A stretch of DNA of 45,810 nucleotides. Origin: Methylotenera_A sp046594885. GTDB taxonomy: Bacteria > Pseudomonadota > Gammaproteobacteria > Burkholderiales > Methylophilaceae. The stretch spans positions 1-45,810 of the forward strand of contig JBKJRD010000075.1 in the NCBI GenBank assembly GCA_046594885.1, read 5' to 3'. The position numbers and the translations under genes are program-made. How positions within the stretch are numbered: position 1 is the stretch's first letter; the number at the start of each line of letters is the position of its first letter. Shown one piece after another: positions 25,892 through 33,240 of the stretch. The notes under the pieces are model-generated. The model saw only the letters and a list, made by a program, of their open reading frames with translations, made no database searches and was not told the origin of the DNA.

Positions 25892-27463
25892 ATGAATTTA
25901 GAACAAGAAATCAGCCGCCGCCGCACTTTCGCCATTATTTCCCACCCTGATGCTGGTAAAACCACCCTCACTGAAAAACTATTGTGGTTTGGCGGTGCAA
26001 TTCAGGTTGCTGGTGAAGTGCGCGGCCGTAAAGCCGCACGCCATGCGACATCAGATTGGATGGAGCTAGAAAAGCAACGCGGTATTTCGGTCACTTCATC
26101 TGTGATGCAGTTTCCGTATCGTGAGCATATGATTAACTTGCTGGATACACCTGGCCATGATGACTTTTCAGAAGATACTTACCGCACATTAACCGCTGTA
26201 GATTCGGCAGTGATGGTAATTGATTCTGTCAATGGTGTAGAAGCGCAAACCATTAAATTGCTCAATGTTTGCCGCATGCGCGACACGCCGATTATCACGT
26301 TTATTAATAAGCTAGACCGCGAAAGCCGCGCGCCGATTGAGTTGCTAGACGAAATTGAAACGACATTAGGTATGGAATGCGCGCCCATGACTTGGCCTAT
26401 CGGCATGGGGAAATCGTTTCGCGGTGTTTATAGTCTAGTCAACGATAGCGTTTTGTTTTTTGACCCACGCGCCGATAAAGGCACATCTGAGACGATTCAA
26501 GGGCTGTATAACCCACGGCTGGATGAATTAATCGGCCGTCAGGCACAAGAATTGCGCGTTGATATTGAGTTGGTGCGTGGCGCATCCAATCAATTTAACG
26601 CAGAGCGCTATTTAAGTGGCAAACAAACGCCCGTATTTTTTGGCTCTGCGGTGAATAATTTTGGCGTGCAATCATTACTAGATGCAGTGGTCGATTTATC
26701 CCCTGCTCCGCTGACTCGCAAAACTGCCAGCCGTGAAATACCCCCAGATGAGCCGAAATTTTCAGGTTTTGTATTTAAAATTCAAGCAAATATGGACCCA
26801 AAACATCGCGATCGTATTGCTTTTTTACGTGTATGCTCTGGCCGTTTTGAGCGAGGCATGAAAATCAAGCAAGTGTCTACTGGCAAATTAATGGCAGTAA
26901 ATAACGCCATTACTTTTATGGCGCGCGACCGCACCACCATGGATGAAGCGTATTCTGGCGATATTATCGGTATCCCTAATCACGGCACCATTAAAGTTGG
27001 CGATACGTTTAGCGAAGGTGAGGAGCTGAAATTTACCGGCATTCCTTCATTTGCGCCTGAATTTTTCCGCCGTGCCCGCTTAAAAAATCCGCTTAAAATG
27101 AAGCAACTGCAAAAAGGTTTGCAACAACTGGCTGAGGAAGGCGCTTCGCAATTATTTCGCCCCTTATTATCCAACGACCTGATTTTAGGTGCGGTTGGAT
27201 TATTGCAGTTTGACGTTGTCGCACATCGTTTAGAGCATGAATATGGTGTAGATGTAGTATTTGAAAGCTACGATTGCTACACCGCGCGCTGGTTGCGTGG
27301 TAGTGACGCAGACTTGCATGCGATTGCTGACAAATATGGCTTTAATGTCGGCTTAGATGGCAACGAAGAATACGTTTACCTAGCGCCGAATCGTGTTAAT
27401 TTGCAAATGGCGCAAGAGCGCTATCCTGCTATTCAATTTTTGGCTACCAGAGAAATTAGTTGA
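25892..27463 (+). CDS. prfC: Peptide chain release factor 3
   Basis: A 523-residue translational GTPase (E. coli RF3 529) that recycles RF1 and RF2 from the ribosome after termination. The GTPase motifs are clear: G1 HPDAGKTT at 18-25, switch I KQRGISVTSS, G3 DTPGH at 85-89 and G4 NKLD at 139-142. The PDAGKTT form and a missing EF-G domain IV distinguish it from EF-G. The 204-nt upstream spacer is very AT-rich and should hold the promoter. It is followed 28 nt later by a glycosyltransferase. Confidence 0.96.
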   Translation: MNLEQEISRRRTFAIISHPDAGKTTLTEKLLWFGGAIQVAGEVRGRKAARHATSDWMELEKQRGISVTSSVMQFPYREHMINLLDTPGHDDFSEDTYRTLTAVDSAVMVIDSVNGVEAQTIKLLNVCRMRDTPIITFINKLDRESRAPIELLDEIETTLGMECAPMTWPIGMGKSFRGVYSLVNDSVLFFDPRADKGTSETIQGLYNPRLDELIGRQAQELRVDIELVRGASNQFNAERYLSGKQTPVFFGSAVNNFGVQSLLDAVVDLSPAPLTRKTASREIPPDEPKFSGFVFKIQANMDPKHRDRIAFLRVCSGRFERGMKIKQVSTGKLMAVNNAITFMARDRTTMDEAYSGDIIGIPNHGTIKVGDTFSEGEELKFTGIPSFAPEFFRRARLKNPLKMKQLQKGLQQLAEEGASQLFRPLLSNDLILGAVGLLQFDVVAHRLEHEYGVDVVFESYDCYTARWLRGSDADLHAIADKYGFNVGLDGNEEYVYLAPNRVNLQMAQERYPAIQFLATREIS

Positions 27464-27491
27464 TTTTGTGTGTTAAGTTGACAGAATAAAT

Positions 27492-28493
27492 ATGCATATC
27501 ATCAACCTAAGCGACTTGACTACTCACTGGAACTGGCTGCGTGATGAGTTTAAGCATACTGATGATGAATGGCATCATTACTCAAGCTTGGCGGTTAACC
27601 TACCCTCATTATTACCTAAAAAAGATTCTATTGCCCGTTCAATCGCTGCTGTAAAAGCGGTCAACATGGCTAGAAAACACTCTTCGGTACTGGTTTCTCA
27701 TGGCCCAAGACCAGCTTTATACGCTGGCAATCTGGCTAAAATTGCATCTCCTGAAACACCACATTTAGTGTATTCGTTTAATTTTACAGATTTGCCCAAC
27801 GGCAAACAGCGCAGCTTAATGACTAAAGCATTTCAGCACCCTAGCAAATTTGCAACTTACTCAAGTGTAGAGCGGAAACTTTACGCAGATTATTTTGATA
27901 TTCCCATCGAAAAAATTGATATGTTGCATTGGGCAGTACATGCACCAAAAGTTGATTTAACTGAAGCGCCAATTGAACATGGACGCTATATCTGTGCGCT
28001 TGGTAGCCAAGGCAGAGATTATGCGACGCTGTTTGCTGCCATGAAAAAACTACCGCACATTAGACTGGTATTAGTAGCAAATGCTGACTCAATTGACAAC
28101 TTAAGCATTCCCGATAATGTAAAAATCTATACCAACATTCCATTAATCCAAGCGCAAAATATATTAGCGCATTGCGAATTGATGGTATTACCGCTCAGAG
28201 ACAACCAAGTGCCATGTGGTCACGTGACCATTGTTTCTGCCATGTTTTTCAACAAAGCCATTGTTGTGACCAATTCTTTAGGTGTGCAAGATTATATTTT
28301 TGATGATAAAACTGGTTTGTTTTGCGAGCCTAAAAATGCGGATGATTTATCTGAGAAAATTAAATCTTTGTGGGAAGACTCAACTAAAAATAGCCGGCTA
28401 AGCGCTGCAGGTTTAGCATTTGCACATGAACATTGCACCGAAAAAACTGCGGTAAGCTATTTTGCAGATTTTTTGAGCCGATACGCACACTAA
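27492..28493 (+). CDS. GT4-like glycosyltransferase
   Basis: A 333-residue protein whose C-terminal half has the GT4 pattern: CALGSQGRDYATLFAAM, LAHCELMVLPLRDNQVPCGH, then IVVTNSLGVQDYI and DDKTGLFCEPKNADDLSEKI, where the donor-binding loop of group 1 transferases lies. Short for GT4, with a reduced N-terminal domain. It lies 28 nt after prfC, so it may be co-transcribed with it without a functional link. It is convergent with the esterase gene (4 nt between stops). Confidence 0.75.
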   Translation: MHIINLSDLTTHWNWLRDEFKHTDDEWHHYSSLAVNLPSLLPKKDSIARSIAAVKAVNMARKHSSVLVSHGPRPALYAGNLAKIASPETPHLVYSFNFTDLPNGKQRSLMTKAFQHPSKFATYSSVERKLYADYFDIPIEKIDMLHWAVHAPKVDLTEAPIEHGRYICALGSQGRDYATLFAAMKKLPHIRLVLVANADSIDNLSIPDNVKIYTNIPLIQAQNILAHCELMVLPLRDNQVPCGHVTIVSAMFFNKAIVVTNSLGVQDYIFDDKTGLFCEPKNADDLSEKIKSLWEDSTKNSRLSAAGLAFAHEHCTEKTAVSYFADFLSRYAH

Positions 28494-28497
28494 ACAT

Positions 28498-29388
28498 TTA
28501 GGGTAAATTTGTACCAACAATTGCCGCTGGTGTTGTTTGTATAAAATCAGTCACCGCTTTTAATAACTCGCCATTTCCGCGCAAAGGTTTTGCTAATTTT
28601 GCAGCCATATCAATGTGGCCATAATTTTCAAACTTAACCACTTGCACTGTGCCATTATTTTTTTTGATTTTTTCAGCTAAGTTAAACGTATTTCTCGGCC
28701 AAACCGTGCCGTCATTTAAACCGACGGCCAGCAACATAGGAGGATTTTTGCCATCTACAAAATTAATCGGCTGCGATTTCCATTGTTCGGATTCTGGCCC
28801 AAAAATGGTTTTTAATCGGTCTGATTTAAGTGGTAAAAAATCATAAGGGCCTGCCAAACCAATAATGCCAGAAAAATCAGTTGGTTTAAGTGACTGTTTA
28901 GCTAAATACGCTGCATTGACGCCTAACATAACCGCCATATGCGCGCCGGCTGAGTGGCCTGCCAAAAAAACCTGATTACGATCACCCGTGTATTGTTGAA
29001 TGTGGTCTTTTACCCAGCGTGCGGCAAGTGCAGGGTCTGCCATTAAGGCTGGAAATAAGACATCAGGATACACACGGTAATCTGGAATAACCACGACAAA
29101 TCCTTGTGACGCCAAGGCTTCACCAACAAATTTGTAGTCGCTACGACTGCCTGAATCCCAACTACCGCCGTAGAAAAATATCACTACTTTTCGTGCATCG
29201 GTCACGGATGAAGCTTGTTTTGGCGTATAAATATCCAGCTTTTGCCTTGGTAAATCGCCGTAGGCTACACCAGCTTGAAGCTGATAAGCACTTTCTGGCA
29301 CCGCTGCATTTAAAATTTTAATAGGGCTACAAGCGCTAGTTGTGATGAGCATGATAAAGCCCAACATCGATCTGATTGGTTTAAGCAT
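28498..29388 (-). CDS. Alpha/beta-hydrolase, probable esterase lipoprotein
   Basis: A 296-residue protein beginning MLKPIRSMLGFIMLITTSAC, a short basic and hydrophobic signal ending in a lipobox-like TSAC, so probably an envelope lipoprotein. The alpha/beta-hydrolase nucleophile elbow is GHSAGAHMA. The catalytic Asp is likely in LLAVGLNDGTVWP and the His in YGHIDMAAK. The oxyanion motif usually HGGxW is YGGSW here. An upstream GTG at 29424 would add twelve residues and spoil the signal. Substrate unknown. It lies downstream of cpxA on the same strand, with a 14-nt palindrome in the gap. Confidence 0.8.
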   Translation of the reverse strand: MLKPIRSMLGFIMLITTSACSPIKILNAAVPESAYQLQAGVAYGDLPRQKLDIYTPKQASSVTDARKVVIFFYGGSWDSGSRSDYKFVGEALASQGFVVVIPDYRVYPDVLFPALMADPALAARWVKDHIQQYTGDRNQVFLAGHSAGAHMAVMLGVNAAYLAKQSLKPTDFSGIIGLAGPYDFLPLKSDRLKTIFGPESEQWKSQPINFVDGKNPPMLLAVGLNDGTVWPRNTFNLAEKIKKNNGTVQVVKFENYGHIDMAAKLAKPLRGNGELLKAVTDFIQTTPAAIVGTNLP

Positions 29389-29514
29389 AATCAATTTAAA
29401 AAATAAAGAAGGATTGTCGCGCACAAGTCTACCGCACAGTTGATTTTTATGGTGTAGTTTTTTGGTACGCCTGTTCTTATACGCTTATTATTGCAATTTA
29501 GATTTACATGGCTG

Positions 29515-29528
29515 TAATGCATGCATTA
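29515..29528. promoter_or_regulatory. 14-nt perfect palindrome upstream of the esterase gene
   Basis: TAATGCATGCATTA is fully self-complementary and lies between the cpxA stop (29552) and the esterase start (29388). ATGCAT cores recur in the other gaps of this locus (31003, 31762, and at 32499 just after the stop of the periplasmic gene). It could be an operator. No regulator can be named. Confidence 0.3.
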
Positions 29529-29551
29529 TTTTCACCCCACCCGATTGAATC

Positions 29552-30946
29552 TTATTCACCAATTGGCAATAGAATGATTACCCGCAAACCAGCACTGGCG
29601 ATATTGACTGCTTTTACTGTACCGCCATGTGATTCGATGATTTGTTTTGCGATTGCCAAGCCCAAGCCATATCCGCTTGCAGATTGAGCGTTATTTGCAC
29701 GATAAAAAGGTTTAAAAATGCCCTCTAGCTCGCTTTCTAAGACGCCATTACCCGCATCTGTAATCGTTAAAACCACGTTATCATTTGCTTTATCCAGCGC
29801 CGTAGTCAGCCTAACGGTTGTATTGGCAGCTGTATATTTGATCGCATTGCGCAGAATATTATCAATTGCGCGCTGTAATAAATCGGCTTGCGCCTGCACA
29901 AAAATATTGGCAATTGGCACATAGTCTACGTTGACATTGTTGGCGATGCCTTCAAAATTGGCATCTTCCACCAATTCTTGTAGCAACTCATGCAAATCAA
30001 CACGCTCTTTTTGCAATGCAGTAACGCCGGACTCTAAGCGGGATAAGGTTAGCAACTCACCGACCAATTGATCCATTCTCATTGATTCAGTCTCAATGCG
30101 ATTAAGCGATGTATGGATTTTTTCATTTATCTGAGCTGGCGCATCTGATTGTGTTAATTGCTGCTTGATTAAGCCAATGGCAATCTGTAAACGCGCTAGC
30201 GGCGAACGCAATTCATGTGAAACTTGATGCATTAAATGTATTTGGCTTTGAACTAATTGACTGACGCGGCTGACCATGACATCAAAAGCGCTGCCTAAAT
30301 CAGCTAATTCATCTTGCCTGCCTTGCATCACGTTGCCGACGCGAGCTTCTAAATTACCATTGGCAGCACTTTCAAAAGCCAGCCTTAATTGTTTAATCGG
30401 TTCAGAAAAATACCAAGCGAGCATGGCTGCAAATAATAAGCTGACAAAAGCACCTATAATCAACGGCATGACAGGAAATAAATGTCTGACATTATGCTGT
30501 ATTTTGACACCATAAAAATGCGCAGGTGGTGGCTTTTTAGCGTGAGACTCTACAAATAGCCAGTAATCATGTCCGTCATTGGCGTGGATTCTTTGGATTG
30601 CACGATTTTGATTATCCGTAGCCAAGGCCGCTAATGATTCTTTGTGAATGCCGTTTGGCAAATTGCGCTTTAATAAATCTACACCCTCTTCATTCACCGC
30701 ATAAAGTTGCGGCATTGGCTCAGTTAACCAGATAGCTAGCAAAGATTTTAACGCAGCTACGCCACTGACCTGCAAGGTACTCGCTGCGGCAAACACCATG
30801 GTTTTCGCAGGTGGCGCGCCATCAATCAAGCGCCTTTCTCTATCGCGTTTATCGTTAACTAGGCTAAAAGCCAAACTCACCACCAACACGGCAGTCAATT
30901 GCGCAAAAAAGAAAAATAGAAAAAATTTCCAGTAAAGTCTGCCCAT
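29552..30946 (-). CDS. cpxA: CpxA-like envelope-stress sensor histidine kinase
   Basis: A 464-residue inner-membrane kinase: helix 1 (about 8-30), a periplasmic domain (about 31-158), helix 2 (159-180), HAMP (about 181-235), HisKA with phospho-acceptor His244 in QVSHELRSPLARLQ, and HATPase_c with an N-box (RAIDNILRNAIKYT), a G1 box (DAGNGV) and GYGLGLAIAKQ. Length (E. coli 457), order and the partner regulator support CpxA. Such kinases sense misfolded envelope proteins. It starts 91 nt after cpxR, with ATGCAT in the gap. Confidence 0.85.
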   Translation of the reverse strand: MGRLYWKFFLFFFFAQLTAVLVVSLAFSLVNDKRDRERRLIDGAPPAKTMVFAAASTLQVSGVAALKSLLAIWLTEPMPQLYAVNEEGVDLLKRNLPNGIHKESLAALATDNQNRAIQRIHANDGHDYWLFVESHAKKPPPAHFYGVKIQHNVRHLFPVMPLIIGAFVSLLFAAMLAWYFSEPIKQLRLAFESAANGNLEARVGNVMQGRQDELADLGSAFDVMVSRVSQLVQSQIHLMHQVSHELRSPLARLQIAIGLIKQQLTQSDAPAQINEKIHTSLNRIETESMRMDQLVGELLTLSRLESGVTALQKERVDLHELLQELVEDANFEGIANNVNVDYVPIANIFVQAQADLLQRAIDNILRNAIKYTAANTTVRLTTALDKANDNVVLTITDAGNGVLESELEGIFKPFYRANNAQSASGYGLGLAIAKQIIESHGGTVKAVNIASAGLRVIILLPIGE

Positions 30947-31037
30947 AATGCTTGGTTTAATTGCTTAATTGCATTGGTTTTTGCCTATACTTAACACTTA
31001 AAATGCATTAAAAAATAGTCACTAAAATTGATATAGA

Positions 31038-31715
31038 TTATTTTAAATATTGATAACCCAGCCGGTACACGGTTTGGATTAACTGTTTTCCACCAGCTGC
31101 AGCGCTTAATTTTTGCCGCACACTGCTCATGTGCACATCAATATTGCGGTCAAATTTTGCCATTGGGCGACCCAGCGCTAATTCAGATAATGTTTGCTTG
31201 CTCACTACGTTTCCTGCGCGCTCTACCAACACTTCTAATAGATTAAACTCTGTACTTGTCAGCAACAATGGCTTGCCAGACCATTCTACACGCCGTTGTT
31301 CTGGCACTAAAGTGAGCGCATTTAGCGTGATTATTTTGGCTTGGCTCCTTTGTGGTTTAGCTCGCCTTAAAATCGCCCTGATGCGGGCAACAAGCTCGCG
31401 TGGCGTACAAGGTTTTGGCACATAGTCATCTGCGCCTAACTCTAAGCCAACAATACGATCAGCCTCATCGCCTTTGGCGGTGAGCATCACCACAGGAATA
31501 TTGCTTTTTTGCCGAATGCGTCGCAAAGTATCAATGCCATTTAGTATTGGCATCATCACATCTAACACCACCAGATCATAACTATCCGATTGCAACACTT
31601 GCAAACCAGTCTCGCCATCATGTGCAGTGTTCACTAAAAAGCTTTCAAGCTCAATATACTCTTTGAGCATTTCAACTAGCTCTATATCGTCGTCTATCAG
31701 TAAAATTTTATCCAT
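31038..31715 (-). CDS. cpxR: CpxR-like OmpR-family response regulator
   Basis: A 225-residue regulator. The receiver domain has acidic Asp8-Asp10 and phospho-acceptor Asp52 (LVVLDVMMPILNG), with Lys in YVPKPCTPRELVAR. The winged-helix domain has LTSTEFNLLEVLVERAG and KFDRNIDVHMSSVRQKL, close to CpxR. The frame extends to a GTG at 31748, but ATG 31715 (MDKILLIDDD) is the family start. It is first in the leftward cpxR-cpxA pair. A CpxR box lies about 95 nt upstream, so autoregulation is likely. Confidence 0.88.
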   Translation of the reverse strand: MDKILLIDDDIELVEMLKEYIELESFLVNTAHDGETGLQVLQSDSYDLVVLDVMMPILNGIDTLRRIRQKSNIPVVMLTAKGDEADRIVGLELGADDYVPKPCTPRELVARIRAILRRAKPQRSQAKIITLNALTLVPEQRRVEWSGKPLLLTSTEFNLLEVLVERAGNVVSKQTLSELALGRPMAKFDRNIDVHMSSVRQKLSAAAGGKQLIQTVYRLGYQYLK

Positions 31716-31809
31716 AGTGATGTATTTATCTTGATGATTAATGAGCACCTTAAAAGGCCTAATGCATCATAACCAGTCGCAAAACCATCAACAAGCTTAA
31801 TCCGTCAGC

Positions 31810-31824
31810 TTTACGCAGATTTAC
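31810..31824 (-). promoter_or_regulatory. CpxR-binding box
   Basis: The plus strand reads TTTACGCAGATTTAC, so the minus strand reads GTAAA-N5-GTAAA, an exact match to the published CpxR consensus. A further TTTAC half-site is at 31841-31845. The box lies between cpxR and the Spy/CpxP-like gene, where it can control both. Confidence 0.75.
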
Positions 31825-31942
31825 ACAGTCTTAACAGCGTTTTACAACTAGCGGTTGCACAATGGCAACATCCTAAAAGGCAACACCATAGGATTTTTGC
31901 AACAGACATTTTTTAATGTTAACTAAAAAAAGGAATCAACAA

Positions 31943-32497
31943 ATGAAACATTTATCAATTAAACAACTATTGGCAATATCAACGCTGGCGATTGCCTTAC
32001 CATTTTCTGCATTAAGCCATGCAGAACCTGGCAAACATTATGGCGCACATGACAATATGCGTGGCCACGGCTTTGAACATGGCGGTCATCGGGGCGAGCC
32101 TGGCATACCGCCGCATTTGTATGCGCTCAATTTAACGCAAGATCAGCAAGATAAAATCTTTGCCATTAAGCACGAGCAGGCGCCCGCTAAATATGCACAG
32201 CATATACAGCATCGTGAAACAATGGAGGCGATTCATGCACTGGGCAAAGCGGATATATTCGATGAAGCGAGAGCACAACAATTAACCGACCAATTAGCGC
32301 GTATTGAAAAAGATAAAGCCATGAGTCGTTTAAAAACAGAGGCTAGAATTACCGCATTGCTAACGCCTGAACAACGCGCCTTAGCACGCGAGTTCGATGT
32401 GCCAAGGCATCAAGGCCCAGGGCATCATGGCTTCAATAAAAGAGGTCCAGGCCAATATGAGCCAACCCGCTATAGAAACCATCCAGCGCCAAGGTAA
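31943..32497 (+). CDS. Spy/CpxP-like periplasmic protein (LTXXQ family)
   Basis: A 184-residue protein with a signal peptide (MKHLSIKQLLAISTLAIALP, cleavage likely after SHA), a His/Gly-rich stretch (about 30-55), then a helical domain with two LTxxQ-type motifs, LTQDQQ and LTPEQRALARE. The C-terminus is again His/Gly/Pro-rich and might bind metal (inference). Family members are chaperones or CpxA inhibitors. The frame extends to 31916, but ATG 31943 has AAGGA 8 nt upstream. It is divergent from cpxRA and next to a CpxR box, which supports a role in envelope stress. Confidence 0.87.
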   Translation: MKHLSIKQLLAISTLAIALPFSALSHAEPGKHYGAHDNMRGHGFEHGGHRGEPGIPPHLYALNLTQDQQDKIFAIKHEQAPAKYAQHIQHRETMEAIHALGKADIFDEARAQQLTDQLARIEKDKAMSRLKTEARITALLTPEQRALAREFDVPRHQGPGHHGFNKRGPGQYEPTRYRNHPAPR

Positions 32498-32540
32498 AAT
32501 GCATCAACAGTCAATTAATTCCATTAATACTGTGTAAACA

Positions 32541-32572
32541 AAAAAGCCTGCAATGCAATTTGCAGGCTTTTT
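32541..32572. terminator. Bidirectional intrinsic terminator
   Basis: A perfect 13-bp stem (aaaaagcctgcaa / ttgcaggcttttt) with a 6-nt loop, A-rich before and T-rich after. It ends the rightward Spy/CpxP-like gene (stop 32497) and can also end the leftward yheS transcript (last stop 32644). Confidence 0.88.
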
Positions 32573-32587
32573 AATGCTTTTTATGGG

Positions 32588-32633
32588 TTAACTTTTTAGC
32601 TTAACTTTTTAAAGCTTAACGTTCAAATGTTAA
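32588..32633. repeat. Short imperfect tandem repeat of TTAACTTTTTAGC
   Basis: TTAACTTTTTAGC at 32588-32600 is followed directly by TTAACTTTTTAAAGC at 32601-32615. Then comes TTAAC-N8-GTTAA at 32616-32633. It lies in the gap between the terminator and the end of the unknown 190-residue gene. Confidence 0.4.
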
Positions 32634-32643
32634 GTTGCAAGCG

Positions 32644-33216
32644 TTAATCACGCTCAAATGCTTCGCACAACTGGCTTAATAATTGGCCAAATAATGGCAA
32701 TACTTCTTCTTTACTATGTGGGCTTTCGTCGTCCGTTCCTGCAATGACAAAGCTCACCGTTAATTTATCTAGGTTTTCTCTAAACTCAGCCCAGTGCTCA
32801 GCCTGAGCATCGCCAATCAGTTGAAATTTATGAAAGCCTGATTCTATAATTTCAATTAATTCTGCATCGTTAATCCCTGCAAACAGGGTTTTTGCGATGG
32901 TGATTTGCGCTGCTGTTAAGTCAGGCGCAGCTTCATTTTGCTGTTCAGCTTGATGCCTTAACGGTATGCTTAAAAACGCAAATACCAACATGGCATAGGC
33001 TTGATACACACTGAGTATATCGAAATTAGTGTGCAACTCATCCGCTGGCTGGCGGCCTGCTTGTTGAATCGCCCTAAAAGTGACAAAAGTGGCTAAATAA
33101 TGCGCAGAATCAAGCACAGAATAATCATCTAAGCTTATATTCGGCTTTGCGCCATCATCAAATGTTTCTGCATAACACAGTGTGTGTAAAAGTGTTAAAC
33201 GTGTCGAATAATCCAT
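32644..33216 (-). CDS. Conserved-looking protein of unknown function
   Basis: A 190-residue, acidic, mainly helical soluble protein starting MDYSTRLTLLHTLCYAETFD. Its second quarter is hydrophobic (YAMLVFAFLSIPLRH). There is no signal peptide. AAAGG lies 7 nt before ATG 33216. It starts 24 nt after the yheS stop on the same strand, so the two form an operon. I recognise no family or catalytic motif. A link to ribosome or translation work is suggested only by its neighbour. Confidence 0.7.
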   Translation of the reverse strand: MDYSTRLTLLHTLCYAETFDDGAKPNISLDDYSVLDSAHYLATFVTFRAIQQAGRQPADELHTNFDILSVYQAYAMLVFAFLSIPLRHQAEQQNEAAPDLTAAQITIAKTLFAGINDAELIEIIESGFHKFQLIGDAQAEHWAEFRENLDKLTVSFVIAGTDDESPHSKEEVLPLFGQLLSQLCEAFERD

Positions 33217-33240
33217 TTTTTGACCTTTTTGATGGGTTAA

